Below, in pieces: positions 24,979 to 34,592 of a stretch of DNA of 64,000 nucleotides; the first letter of the stretch is position 1, and every line of letters starts with the position of its first letter. The notes beneath the pieces were generated by a model. That model had not been told where the DNA came from. It saw nothing but the letters and a program-made list of their open reading frames with translations, and did no database searches. The stretch is from assembly GCA_965204685.1 (NCBI GenBank), contig OZ242004.1, positions 2,542,001 through 2,606,000 of the forward strand, read 5' to 3'. Position numbers and translations under genes: made by a program. Source of the DNA: Bin87 sp965204685 (GTDB taxonomy: Bacteria > Chloroflexota > Dehalococcoidia > Lucifugimonadales > UBA3495).

Positions 24979-25603
24979 AGAGGAACTGCGCGCGGCAATG
25001 CTGCGATACGTCGAGTTGCCCGGGGCGCGGGCGCTGCACGCGGTGGGACTGACTCCCAACGTGATCACCATATTCGGATTCGCGGTGTGCGTGGCCGGGG
25101 CGGCGCTGGTGGCACTGGGTTGGCCCCTGTACGGCGGGATCGTGTTCCTGGCCGGGAGCATTCTGGACCTGTTCGACGGCGGGCTGGCGCGGCTAACCGG
25201 CCGGGCTTCCCCATTCGGCGCCCTGCTGGATTCCGTTTTCGACCGGTTGGGGGAGGCTGCCCTGTTCGTCGGGTTGGGCTTGTATTACCTTTTGTCGGAT
25301 CTATCCGCGCCAGAGATGATCCTGAGTATGCTGTCGGTCCTGTTGGGTCTGGTGTTCTCCCAGGGCGTCTCCTACCTGCGCGCCCGCGGCGAGGGCCTCG
25401 GCGCGTTCACCCGTTCCGGAATTATGACCCGAACCGAGCGCGTAGCGATCCTGGGCATCGGACTGATCGCCGAAGGGTTGGCCCCCGTCCCGATCATGGT
25501 GTGGGTCTTGTGGGTCATAGCCGCGGTGTCCTGCTTCACCCTCTTTCAGCGCATGTTCACCATACGGGGGATCCTGGAACGCCAGGCGGAGGAAAACGGT
25601 TAG
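24962..25603 (+). CDS. CDP-alcohol phosphatidyltransferase (probable phosphatidylinositol-phosphate synthase)
   Basis: About 213 residues from GTG 24962 with GGAGGAGG nine bases upstream, overlapping the PimA-like gene by 17 bp. The signature DLFDGGLARLTGRASPFGAL continues to LDSVFDR and satisfies D-X2-DG-X2-AR-X8-G-X3-D-X3-D. About six membrane segments follow. The N-terminal RAAMLRYVELPGARALHAVG resembles actinobacterial PgsA1/PIP synthase. It would join CDP-diacylglycerol to inositol phosphate, using the product of ino1. Confidence 0.82.
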   Translation: MAMPGREELRAAMLRYVELPGARALHAVGLTPNVITIFGFAVCVAGAALVALGWPLYGGIVFLAGSILDLFDGGLARLTGRASPFGALLDSVFDRLGEAALFVGLGLYYLLSDLSAPEMILSMLSVLLGLVFSQGVSYLRARGEGLGAFTRSGIMTRTERVAILGIGLIAEGLAPVPIMVWVLWVIAAVSCFTLFQRMFTIRGILERQAEENG

Positions 25604-25647
25604 CCGTGGTAACATGGCGACCACGTTTACGGTTGGAGGTATTCAAG

Positions 25648-26550
25648 ATGGCGTCACATTCCATGGGGCTGTCGTTGCACGATGCTGCACGGCAGATGGG
25701 AGTCCCCTTTACGGTGGAGAACGAGCCGGTGGACCGGTACGTCAAGGTCAACGGCCTCAACCTTCACTACCTGGAATGGGGCGATCCGGGTTCGCCGACA
25801 ATCGTGATGCTCCACGGCATTCAGCAGCAGGCCCACAGTTGGGACTTCATCAGTCTGCCGCTGTCGGTTGATTACCATGTCATTGCCGTGGACCAGCGGG
25901 GCCACGGTGACAGCGATTGGTCGCCGGACGAGGACTATTCCACCGATGCCTACGTCGGTGACGTCGAGGCGTTGGTATCCGCTCTGGGTCTTCAGGACTT
26001 TCACCTGATCGGCCACTCCATGGGCGGCAGGAACAGCCTGGCTTGGGCGTCAGGGCGTCCCGGGACATTGAAGTCGTTGACCATTGTTGATACCGGGCCC
26101 GAGACGCAGCGGCGTGGGTCCAACCGCATTCAGGCATTCCGCGAACTGCCGGACGAGTTGGATACCCTGGAGGACTTCGCCCAGCGGGTCATGGAGTACA
26201 CTGGCCGCAGCCGGGAGCAGACTCTGGGCGCGTTGAAGTACAGCATCCGCCAGCGCGAGGACGGGAAGTGGACGTGGAAGTACGACAAGGTGATCCGCCG
26301 CCGCGGCTTCCGCGCCCCGGCGTGGACCCCCGAGCAGCTCTGGGCCGGCTGGCGCAAGATAGATTGCCCGGCCCTGGTGGTACGCGGCGCCCGCAGCGAC
26401 ATCTTCGCTGACGAGACGATGATGCGGATGGCGGAGGAGCACCACGACTGCACGACGGTGACCGTCGCCAACGCGGGGCACCTGGTTCAGGGAGACAATC
26501 CGCCGGACTTCCTGGCGGCGGTGAAAGGGCTGCTGGGGAGGTTTGATTAG
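25648..26550 (+). CDS. Alpha/beta hydrolase
   Basis: About 300 residues from ATG 25648 with GGAGG upstream. Elements are the oxyanion HGIQQQAHSWD, the nucleophile elbow LIGHSMGGRNSLAWA (Ser), an acidic residue near ARSDIFADETMM and the His in ANAGHLVQGD. The fold matches hydrolases such as esterases, C-C bond hydrolases or haloperoxidase-like enzymes. A cap region lies between the elbow and the Asp. Substrate unknown. The long open frame upstream only overlaps the phosphotransferase gene. Confidence 0.85.
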   Translation: MASHSMGLSLHDAARQMGVPFTVENEPVDRYVKVNGLNLHYLEWGDPGSPTIVMLHGIQQQAHSWDFISLPLSVDYHVIAVDQRGHGDSDWSPDEDYSTDAYVGDVEALVSALGLQDFHLIGHSMGGRNSLAWASGRPGTLKSLTIVDTGPETQRRGSNRIQAFRELPDELDTLEDFAQRVMEYTGRSREQTLGALKYSIRQREDGKWTWKYDKVIRRRGFRAPAWTPEQLWAGWRKIDCPALVVRGARSDIFADETMMRMAEEHHDCTTVTVANAGHLVQGDNPPDFLAAVKGLLGRFD

Positions 26551-26560
26551 ATGGCGGCAT

Positions 26561-26980
26561 TCACAGAATGCGACGGACGGTGAACTGGAGAATACCGTTG
26601 GTGGGGTCGCACTCGGTGTACCAGCAGCTGAGGATGTCCATGCCGAGGAGGGACGGATAATCATCGTTGTAGGCGTCGGGTTCGGCGATGTGGATGTGCA
26701 AGTGGTAGATGTATCGGGTAATGCCGTCATCATCAATGAAATGCAGGACTGCCGGTTCGAGGTAAGTCACTGTGGAACCACCAATCCCCCCGGTGCCCGA
26801 TTGTTCAGCGAGTAACTCGCTCTGAATCCCAGCTTGCCGGGAATCTGGAGGATGTAGCAGGGTGATATTCGAGCCAGTATCTATCAGGAATCGCACGTCC
26901 GTTTCGGTCATCAACCGGGGTATGACCAGTCGGCACCGGACGTATGGGTGGCCCCATTCATCGAATTCGCCGGCGATCAA
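26561..26980 (-). CDS. Retropepsin-like single-domain aspartyl protease
   Basis: About 139 residues. VRFLIDTGSNITLLHP holds the catalytic DTGS of retropepsins, with a flap-like Gly-rich stretch (GTGGIGGSTVTYLE) and the C-terminal PSLLGMDILSCW matching the GRD/GMDIL helix of the fold. Single-domain members act as dimers. Its ATG overlaps the stop of the upstream small gene (ATGA), so the two are one unit. No transposon or retroelement genes accompany it. Confidence 0.75.
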   Translation of the reverse strand: MIAGEFDEWGHPYVRCRLVIPRLMTETDVRFLIDTGSNITLLHPPDSRQAGIQSELLAEQSGTGGIGGSTVTYLEPAVLHFIDDDGITRYIYHLHIHIAEPDAYNDDYPSLLGMDILSCWYTECDPTNGILQFTVRRIL

Positions 26981-27342
26981 AAAGTCCGCCTCCTGGGTTT
27001 GGAGTTCAGAAACTCAAACGGAAAGTGGCCGCTGTACATACCCTTCGCAGTAAGGGCAGTGATGAGCTCTTCATGGGTGTCGGCCACTGTTAAGTTTCCG
27101 CTTTCGTCCATTGAGACCCACCGGTCCGGGTGCTTGTCCCGCAAGGCGGGAATTGCCTCGTTCAGCAGTTGAGCGGCCTGTTGATACTTGGCGAATTGAG
27201 CATCCGAGGCTTCAATGCCGCCGAAGGGCTTGTATATTTCCTTGATGTAGGCTTCCAATTCCCTGATGTACGCCTCATCCGTGGGTGGGTAAACGCTGCC
27301 GGGATGGGTCCGCCTTTCTTTGTCATCTTTGCTGAATACCAT
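26977..27342 (-). CDS. Small protein with DUF5678-like C-terminal motif
   Basis: About 121 residues. Central helices (EAYIRELEAYIKEIYKPFGG, AQFAKYQQAAQLLNEAIPAL) are followed by DRWVSMDESGNLTVADTHEE and LITALTAKG, which match the short WVAV...G..V..G.D..EL pattern of DUF5678. That family is often encoded next to retropepsin-like proteases, as here (4-bp overlap with the protease gene). It may be the protease substrate, inhibitor or partner; nothing in the sequence decides. Confidence 0.6.
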   Translation of the reverse strand: MVFSKDDKERRTHPGSVYPPTDEAYIRELEAYIKEIYKPFGGIEASDAQFAKYQQAAQLLNEAIPALRDKHPDRWVSMDESGNLTVADTHEELITALTAKGMYSGHFPFEFLNSKPRRRTF

Positions 27343-27402
27343 TTCGAGGCTCCTTCAGTGGTGTCCGGTCGTCGTTGACAGCGGCGTACGCAGGCGGGGC
27401 AA

Positions 27403-28659
27403 TTAGAACCCCAGCACCCGGGGCAGCAACTCGCCGAGACCGTACCCCAGGGCGGCCGAAACAGCTCCGATGCCCAGGATCTCCAGACCCTGCAGGATGG
27501 GAGATTTGCGCACCAGCCGGCCCTTGGCCAGTCCCAGGGCGAACAGTCCGGCCAGTGACAGGCCCACGGATAATCCGATTGCCATTGGGCCAACGGCCAG
27601 GAACAGGAAGGGAATGATGGGTATGATGGCCGCAGACCCGAATGAAACGCACATCACGGCAGCATCTTTCAGCGGATTGCCGCCAAAGTCCGGGCTGATG
27701 CCCAGCTTCTTTTCCAGCAGGGTGTTCAGCCACAGGGTTTCTTTGCTCGATATTTCGTTGGCCAGGTGGACCGCTTCGTCGTAGGTCTTGCCTTCTCGCT
27801 GGAACAGGATTACCAGTTCCGCCAGTTGTTCCGCCGGACGCTCCTCCAGGTCGTTGATCTGGCGCGCGATTGCAGCCTGCCGCACGTCTTCCTCGGCTCG
27901 AGAGCCCAGGTAGGCGCCGGCCGCCATGCTGATCATCCCGGCGGCGGCCGCCGCCAGCCCGGCCACGAGCACCGTACCGGTCGTGCCGACGGCGATGGCC
28001 ACCGACGTGGTCAAGGCAAGGGTACTGATAATCCCATCCTGCGCGCCGAACACCACCTCACGGAGGCGCCCCAGGTTTGCGATGTGGAACGGTTCCCTAT
28101 CCAGAGCCAGGGCAGCATCAACGTATGTTTGCAGGTTTATGGGCAGTGCTGGTCTCTCACCCGAAGCGTCCAAATCGGTCGCATCCCCTGCTGCCGGTGA
28201 TGAGGCGGCGGCAGGGAAATCCGGTTCAATCGAGGCGCCGTTCGCGCTTTTGATCTGTAGATGGGCGAGGGCATCGGAAAAGGCAATTTGGTGCTCCTTT
28301 TCCTCTTCCATAGCCGCGGTCAGGATGTCAACTGCGTCGGAGCGGCCATCCCTCATCGCATCGTTGATCATGCGCGGGTAGGTGCGCGTGTACTCCCGGG
28401 TTTCGCCAGCAATCACGTTGGCCAGGTTGACCGCGGTAGTATCGATCCCGCCCGATATGGAAAGGTATTCCAGACCGTGAATGGTCTCGGCCCGGGCGAC
28501 TTCCTCGAAGACCTCGGCAATCTCCGGGTACCCTTCCTCTCGGGCCTTCTTGGCATAGGCGGTGTACGTGAGATTGGCGATGGCTTCGGCCATTATAGCC
28601 TGCCACAGGTTGCGGTCGGTCGCAGAGATTTCGATGACCGCAGGTGGGGAATATGACAT
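27403..28659 (-). CDS. Ferritin-like/VIT1 fusion: membrane-bound ferritin MbfA-type iron or manganese transporter
   Basis: About 418 residues. The N-terminal four-helix ferritin/rubrerythrin-like domain carries Glu and His ligands (MAEAIANLTYTAYAKKAREE, EVFEEVARAETIHGLEYL, AAMEEEKEHQIAFSDAL). A linker of about 60 residues leads to a VIT1/CCC1 domain with EVVFGAQDGIISTLALTTSV, MAAGAYLGSRAEED and three further membrane segments (GNPLKDAAVMCVSFGSAAII). The arrangement matches MbfA of Bradyrhizobium and Agrobacterium, an iron exporter. The start at 28659 has GGAG upstream; earlier in-frame codons lack similarity. Confidence 0.88.
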   Translation of the reverse strand: MSYSPPAVIEISATDRNLWQAIMAEAIANLTYTAYAKKAREEGYPEIAEVFEEVARAETIHGLEYLSISGGIDTTAVNLANVIAGETREYTRTYPRMINDAMRDGRSDAVDILTAAMEEEKEHQIAFSDALAHLQIKSANGASIEPDFPAAASSPAAGDATDLDASGERPALPINLQTYVDAALALDREPFHIANLGRLREVVFGAQDGIISTLALTTSVAIAVGTTGTVLVAGLAAAAAGMISMAAGAYLGSRAEEDVRQAAIARQINDLEERPAEQLAELVILFQREGKTYDEAVHLANEISSKETLWLNTLLEKKLGISPDFGGNPLKDAAVMCVSFGSAAIIPIIPFLFLAVGPMAIGLSVGLSLAGLFALGLAKGRLVRKSPILQGLEILGIGAVSAALGYGLGELLPRVLGF

Positions 28660-28762
28660 GATTCGCTCCACAATTCCGGTATTGAACCGTTTGCCCGAGA
28701 CGGTTAGGGACAGATCACACGGCTGAATGCCGCGCCGTCCCAACCTCGAATTTAGGTCTAAT

Positions 28763-29158
28763 TTAGAGGCGCGGAGACGCGTGGTGGGCGATGCACAGCC
28801 AGTCACCGCCGGATCTAACGAATATGTTCGTGGCAAGGACGCCGAATCCCTGGGCCTGCCCTTCGACCACGCTGGTGATGCTTTCAATGCAGGTAACGAA
28901 GCCGCAGTTGCCTTCCAGTGCGATGTTGACGTAATGAATGTTGAAGTGCATCAACGCCGCGCCGTTGAAAATTCCCTGCCACGACCGGCGGATATCCGGC
29001 CAGCCCACTATTGGCTGCCAGCCGGGATGGACACAAAGCGCCCGGTCGGACTGCTCCCACACGGCGTCCATCTGGGCCATGTCCAAGGACCCGAAGGCGT
29101 CGTAGAAGCGCTGGTTGGCGTCCCGCAGGGACAGGATGCTAGCGTCGTCAGGAAGCAT
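28763..29158 (-). CDS. SnoaL-like (NTF2 superfamily) protein
   Basis: About 131 residues, a size typical of SnoaL_3 proteins. RDANQRFYDAFGSLDMAQMD and VWEQSDRALCVHPGWQPIVG, then DIRRSWQGIFNGAALMHFNI, VLATNIFVRSGGDWLCIAHH match this cone-shaped fold. Members include ketosteroid isomerase-like enzymes and many proteins of unknown role. Located just downstream (43 bp) of an LLM oxidoreductase on the same strand, so they may share a transcript. Confidence 0.75.
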   Translation of the reverse strand: MLPDDASILSLRDANQRFYDAFGSLDMAQMDAVWEQSDRALCVHPGWQPIVGWPDIRRSWQGIFNGAALMHFNIHYVNIALEGNCGFVTCIESITSVVEGQAQGFGVLATNIFVRSGGDWLCIAHHASPRL

Positions 29159-29201
29159 TATCGGCGAACAGTCTCGTTTGTATGACGTTACGGGTCGAGG
29201 G

Positions 29202-30047
29202 TCAGGCCAGCAGCCGGCTGGCGAAATCGTCCAGCTGGCGCAGCGCCTGGTCTCGCGGAGCGCTTTCAGCGAAAACCATGGCACGGGTGGCGCCGGCCTC
29301 CTCATAGGCTTTGAGTATCTCAGGGTCAGCCGGCTGGCCGAACACCGACACCTCGATCTCGTGCGGGTCGCGGCCGGCTTCCTGGGCCAGGCGGACTATT
29401 TCCTCTCGCCTTGCTTTCAGTTGGTCCGGCGAGATGCGGTTCGGCATCCAGCCGTCGCCCCAGGCGACCACCCGGCGGGCCACGTTGGGAGCGTTGCCGC
29501 CGATGAGCACCGGGGGGTGTGGTTTCTGCACGGGCTTGGGAGACGAGTAAATCGGCGGGAAGTCGATGTGCCGCCCGTGGTACTCGCCGGTCTCCTTGGT
29601 CCAGAGCTCCTTCATGGCCTCGATAGACTCGCGGGTGTAGCCGATCCGCTGCGAGAACTCGATGCCGAAGAGCTCGGTCTCCTCGCGCAGCCAGCCGGTG
29701 CCGATGCCGAAGAGGAACCGCCCGTTGCTCAGATAGTCCAGCGTCGCAATCTCCTTGGCCAGCAGGATCGGGTTGCGCTCCGGCACCAGGCAGATCCCCG
29801 TGCCCAGCTTGAGCGTGGACGTCACCGCTGAAGCCCGGCCCAGCGCCACGAAGGGGTCCACGCATTCGTAGTACATCTGCGGGATGACCCCGTCGGGGGA
29901 TCCTGGCCATGGCGTTTTAGGGCCGGCCGGTATCGCCGGATGCTCCGGCACCCACAACGACTCGAAACCGTGGGCCTCGCAGGCCTGCGCCAACTCGGCG
30001 ATGTCGATGGACGACTGGGTGACGAACATTGCGATGCCGATATTCAT
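29202..30047 (-). CDS. LLM-class flavin- or F420-dependent oxidoreductase
   Basis: About 281 residues. TIM-barrel luciferase-like features are SIDIAELAQACEAHGFESLW, PEHPAIP, TSTLKLGTGICLVPERNPIL, KEIATLDYLSNGRFLFGIGT and PPVLIGGNAPNVARRVVAWG. The spacing matches the F420-dependent Rv2161c/MSMEG-type subgroup, common in SAR202 and actinobacteria. Flavin or F420 dependence cannot be proven from sequence. The gene is preceded by a perfect palindrome at 30106-30133. Confidence 0.85.
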   Translation of the reverse strand: MNIGIAMFVTQSSIDIAELAQACEAHGFESLWVPEHPAIPAGPKTPWPGSPDGVIPQMYYECVDPFVALGRASAVTSTLKLGTGICLVPERNPILLAKEIATLDYLSNGRFLFGIGTGWLREETELFGIEFSQRIGYTRESIEAMKELWTKETGEYHGRHIDFPPIYSSPKPVQKPHPPVLIGGNAPNVARRVVAWGDGWMPNRISPDQLKARREEIVRLAQEAGRDPHEIEVSVFGQPADPEILKAYEEAGATRAMVFAESAPRDQALRQLDDFASRLLA

Positions 30048-30105
30048 GAAACCATCCTCAGGACTGAACGGGTCACGGGCAAAATCCCGGTATCGTCATT
30101 ATAGC

Positions 30106-30133
30106 GTAGGGGCGAATAATCATTCGCCCCTAC
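30106..30133. repeat. Dispersed palindrome, copy 1
   Basis: gtaggggcgaat and attcgcccctac form a 12-bp perfect inverted repeat around the loop aatc. A near-identical palindrome occurs at 63800-63823, also just upstream of a minus-strand gene start. It could act as a REP-like element, a small non-autonomous mobile element or a hairpin terminator for the NIPSNAP gene transcript. Confidence 0.7.
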
Positions 30134-30156
30134 TGCAACTGCGGTTGTAACCGGCC

Positions 30157-30774
30157 CTAGGCGTGGGGTGAGAAGCTGGCGGGAACCAGCACCTTGGTCT
30201 GCTGGTTGACCAGGAACTCCCGCGTCGGCGGGGGCCAGTGCGGCGTGGCGGACGCTTCGGCGCGGATCTTGTCGCGCTGGGCCAGGTCCTCGTAGGGCCA
30301 GATGTGGACCCACTTGTTCAGCCCGCCGATGTCGCTGTACAGGCCGGCGGCCAGCGGGGAGAACTTTTCGCGATGCTCGATGGCCGCGGACCAGATATCC
30401 AATACCTTGGGCATGGCGCCGTTCTGGTACTCGTAGATGCGCATCTCGTAGACGTTGCCCTGCTTCTGTCCGCCGCCCATGGGTCGCATGAAGGGCGCCG
30501 GGTAATAGATCTCCGACTCCATGTGCAGGATGGTGCCCTGGCTGTCCGGCGGCCAGTTGGGGTCCTTGCCGGCGGCGGCGCGGACTTCGTTGCGCTCGTC
30601 CAGGCTCTCGTAGGGCCAGATGTGGATCACCTGGTTGAGGGGGCCGATTTCGGTGTGGAAGAATGCGGCCAGCTTGGAGTACTTTTCCCGGTGCGGCAGG
30701 GCCTTTTCGAACGCCTCTTCGAAGATGGGCACGCCGCCGGGCTTCAGGTCGTAGGTGCGGACTTCGTAAATCAT
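30157..30774 (-). CDS. Two-domain NIPSNAP family protein
   Basis: About 205 residues from ATG 30774. It contains two tandem ferredoxin-like NIPSNAP domains. The first is IYEVRTYDLKPGGVPIFEEA to HIWPYESLDERNEVRA; the second is VYEMRIYEYQNGAMPKVLDI to HIWPYEDLAQRDKIRA. Each ends in the same WP-YE-L-R block, so internal duplication is clear. Bacterial NIPSNAP proteins are usually found with degradative genes; the role is unknown. Divergent from MmgE/PrpD. Confidence 0.85.
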   Translation of the reverse strand: MIYEVRTYDLKPGGVPIFEEAFEKALPHREKYSKLAAFFHTEIGPLNQVIHIWPYESLDERNEVRAAAGKDPNWPPDSQGTILHMESEIYYPAPFMRPMGGGQKQGNVYEMRIYEYQNGAMPKVLDIWSAAIEHREKFSPLAAGLYSDIGGLNKWVHIWPYEDLAQRDKIRAEASATPHWPPPTREFLVNQQTKVLVPASFSPHA

Positions 30775-30888
30775 CAGCCGTGGCTCCTGAAAGGCGGGGG
30801 ATGGGGTTACACGTGTGCCCACGGCCCGGCCGTGGGACGAGAGGAGTCTAGCAGACGCCCGGAAACCGGGCAACCGAACCGCCGATGT

Positions 30889-30894
30889 TATAAT
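30889..30894 (+). promoter_or_regulatory. -10 element upstream of MmgE/PrpD
   Basis: TATAAT 58 bp before the ATG at 30952. No convincing -35 is visible at the right spacing. Confidence 0.4.
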
Positions 30895-30951
30895 CGCGCC
30901 ACTGAGTGTTTTCCGACGCAAATCAAGAACAAAATTGGGAGGTTTTGCACC

Positions 30952-32319
30952 ATGGGCGCAACTGAAATGGTGGCAAAGTGGATCGTCGACACGACCTACG
31001 AAGATATCCCGCCGGACGCGATCCGGGTGGCAAACGAGTCCTGCTTCGATGTGATCGGCGTCATCCTGGCCGGCTCCACGCAGAAGGTGGGCGACATCAT
31101 CAGGAACTACGCCGGCGACCTCGGCGGCAATGAAGAGGCAACCATCCTCGCCACCGGCGAGCGAACCTCCGCGGTGAACGCGGCCCTGGTCAACGGCACG
31201 ATGGGACACGCCCTGGACTACGACGACTTCGGCGGTTTCGGGCACCCCACGGTGGCGATCTTCCCCGCTTTGCTGGCCCTGGGCGAGACCATCGGCGCCA
31301 CCGGCCGAGACCTAATGGAAGCCTACGTGGTGGGCTGCGAGGTCGGGCTTGCCGTCGACTACGCCACGCACTACCACACTCAGCAGATGCACCGGGGCTT
31401 CCACAGCACGGCCATCCTGGGGCGACTGGCCGCCGCTGCCGCTTGCGCCAAGCTGCTCAAGCTGGACGAGGAGCAGACCACCATGGCGCTGGGCATGGCC
31501 GGTTCCATGGCCGGCGGCGTGATCCATAACTTTGGAACCATGACCAAGCCGCTGCACGCTGGCATGACCTGTCGCGACGGCGTCATGGCTGCGCAATTGG
31601 CCCAGCGCGGGTTCACCGCCGGCGACCAGATCCTGGAGCATCCGGTTGGGTTCACCGCCACCGTCATCGGCGACGAGCACACGAACCTGGAGGAAGCCGC
31701 CGGGAAACTCGGCAAGCCCTTCCACGTCCAGGACGCGCTGATGATCAAGAAGTACCCGTCCTGCGGTGGCAACCACGCCATGCTGGACAGTGTCTTCGGA
31801 CTGATGCGGGAGTACGAATTCGGCTACGAGGACGTGGCCAACGCCGAGATCGTGCAGTCCTATGCCTCGACGGTCATGCTCTACGAGGAGCCGGAAACCG
31901 ACCTGAAAGGCAAGTTCAGTGCCAAGTACAACATGGCGGCTGCCCTGGTGGACGGCCAGATCGCCATCGACACGTTCACCGACGAAAAGATCGTCGACCC
32001 TGACGTGACGGACATGATGGAGCGGGTCAACATCCGTGTCCAGTCCAAGTTTGAGCGTGGTGGCGGCACTGTCTCCAAGGGCGTGCCCATCCGCGTCACC
32101 CTGAAGGACGGCCGTGTCATCGAACACGAGACGCCGCGCGGCCAGATACTGGGCAGCCAGGCCAACCCCTGGGGGATGGACAACATTGCCGGCAAGTTCC
32201 GCGATAACGTCGGCCTCGTGTTGTCCGCAGATCGGGTGGACGCTGCCGTTCAGCAGTGGCAGGACGTGACCCAGGTTGGCGACGTGGGCGAGGCGATCCG
32301 CGATACGCTGATCCGGTAG
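30952..32319 (+). CDS. MmgE/PrpD family protein (2-methylcitrate dehydratase-like)
   Basis: About 455 residues from ATG 30952 with GGGAGG upstream. MmgE/PrpD hallmarks are DVIGVILAGST, AALVNGTMGHALDYDDFGGF, HPTVAIFPALLALGE, HAGMTCRDGVMAAQLAQRGF and MIKKYPSCGGNHAMLDS. Characterised relatives are 2-methylcitrate dehydratase, cis-aconitate decarboxylase and epimerases of iminodisuccinate. No prpB or prpC lies nearby, so the methylcitrate cycle is not supported; the substrate is likely another carboxylic acid. The 700-bp open frame upstream is antisense to NIPSNAP and not coding. Confidence 0.88.
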   Translation: MGATEMVAKWIVDTTYEDIPPDAIRVANESCFDVIGVILAGSTQKVGDIIRNYAGDLGGNEEATILATGERTSAVNAALVNGTMGHALDYDDFGGFGHPTVAIFPALLALGETIGATGRDLMEAYVVGCEVGLAVDYATHYHTQQMHRGFHSTAILGRLAAAAACAKLLKLDEEQTTMALGMAGSMAGGVIHNFGTMTKPLHAGMTCRDGVMAAQLAQRGFTAGDQILEHPVGFTATVIGDEHTNLEEAAGKLGKPFHVQDALMIKKYPSCGGNHAMLDSVFGLMREYEFGYEDVANAEIVQSYASTVMLYEEPETDLKGKFSAKYNMAAALVDGQIAIDTFTDEKIVDPDVTDMMERVNIRVQSKFERGGGTVSKGVPIRVTLKDGRVIEHETPRGQILGSQANPWGMDNIAGKFRDNVGLVLSADRVDAAVQQWQDVTQVGDVGEAIRDTLIR

Positions 32320-32343
32320 CCGTCTCAAAACTTGCGACAACCG

Positions 32344-32374
32344 AAAGGGGGCGAGCACCAGGTTCGCCCCCTTT
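32344..32374. terminator. Bidirectional intrinsic terminator
   Basis: aaagggggcga and tcgccccctt-t form an 11-bp perfect stem around a 9-base loop, with A and T runs on the two sides. It lies between the convergent MmgE/PrpD and amt genes and can serve both. Confidence 0.7.
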
Positions 32375-32401
32375 GCGTGATGCTGTCCGCAAACGCGGTT
32401 T

Positions 32402-33790
<1,389 letters not shown>

Positions 33791-33946
33791 CTTTATGCTC
33801 CGTTTTCGAGCGCCAAGCTCGCCGCGTTACCTCGATAGGCTGCTGTTTATGAAGTGCAGCTCAGATCTGGCATATCAGCCCACCGCTTCGTATGGCACGG
33901 ATGAGCCTGCTCCCGATGCCGGGAGAAAAGTTGCGTGCTATAAGCA

Positions 33947-33970
33947 CTGCGTCCCGAGCAGGGGACGCAG
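33947..33970 (-). terminator. Hairpin immediately after the MOSC gene
   Basis: ctgcgtccc and gggacgcag form a 9-bp perfect stem right behind the stop at 33972. No T run follows on the minus strand, so it is a weak terminator candidate or an mRNA-stabilising hairpin. Confidence 0.4.
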
Positions 33971-33971
33971 C

Positions 33972-34409
33972 TTACGGTTCAAGCCGGATGGCGTCTCCGA
34001 CCTTGATCTCCCCGCCCTGCAATACGACGGTCAATATGCCGCGCTTCCCGAAAATCTCTTGCTGTAATCCCGGGATCAGCGCATCCATCTTCTGGCAAGG
34101 CTCGCAATCACCGGTGACTTCCAGAGTGACGTGACTATCCTCGTCCCCGATGAAAAAGACGTGGCCTTGTCGCGCTGTCGAAAGGTCCATGCCGGTTACC
34201 GTGATGTTTTCTTTTATCTGCCCGGGTTCCAGGCCGTAGTGGTCGAGCGTTTCTTTATCCATGACCAGGACTTGCCGGAGATTTCGCGGGTTGCGGCTCC
34301 GGTCGCCCTCCAACCCTTCGGCCGAAATGGCTCGTGCCTCTTCCACCGGGTCCGACGGGGTGCCCTTCACGCGGGCGATGTGCAGGTTGACTATGGTGCC
34401 GGATTGCAT
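33972..34409 (-). CDS. MOSC-domain protein
   Basis: About 145 residues from ATG 34409 with GAGG upstream. GTIVNLHIARVKGTPSDPVE, ISAEGLEGDRSRNPRNLRQV, LEPGQIKENITVTGMDL and VTGDCEPCQKMDALIPGLQQ match stand-alone MOSC domains; the Cys in EPCQ is the conserved one thought to bind sulfur. Such proteins are linked to molybdenum-cofactor sulfuration or related sulfur transfer (YiiM-like). No Moco enzyme is encoded in the window. Confidence 0.85.
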   Translation of the reverse strand: MQSGTIVNLHIARVKGTPSDPVEEARAISAEGLEGDRSRNPRNLRQVLVMDKETLDHYGLEPGQIKENITVTGMDLSTARQGHVFFIGDEDSHVTLEVTGDCEPCQKMDALIPGLQQEIFGKRGILTVVLQGGEIKVGDAIRLEP

Positions 34410-34592
34410 GGCGTGACTCCTCGTTATCAGGCCGGGCCCGGCCTCGTAGCTGCGGATGGCTGACAGACCGGATTTTAGGATATGCCCGGCCGGTTGGCAA
34501 ACGGCGGTTTTGCCGCATGTCCGAACCATTGGGTAGAATGCACGTCAATCCGTTCGCCCCGGAAAACGCCGGGGCGCAGTGAGGCGTTTGAT

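Noticed and set aside
30238..30951. N-terminal extension of the MmgE/PrpD frame
   Set aside because: It is fully antisense to the NIPSNAP gene, and a good SD precedes the ATG at 30952 where the family starts.
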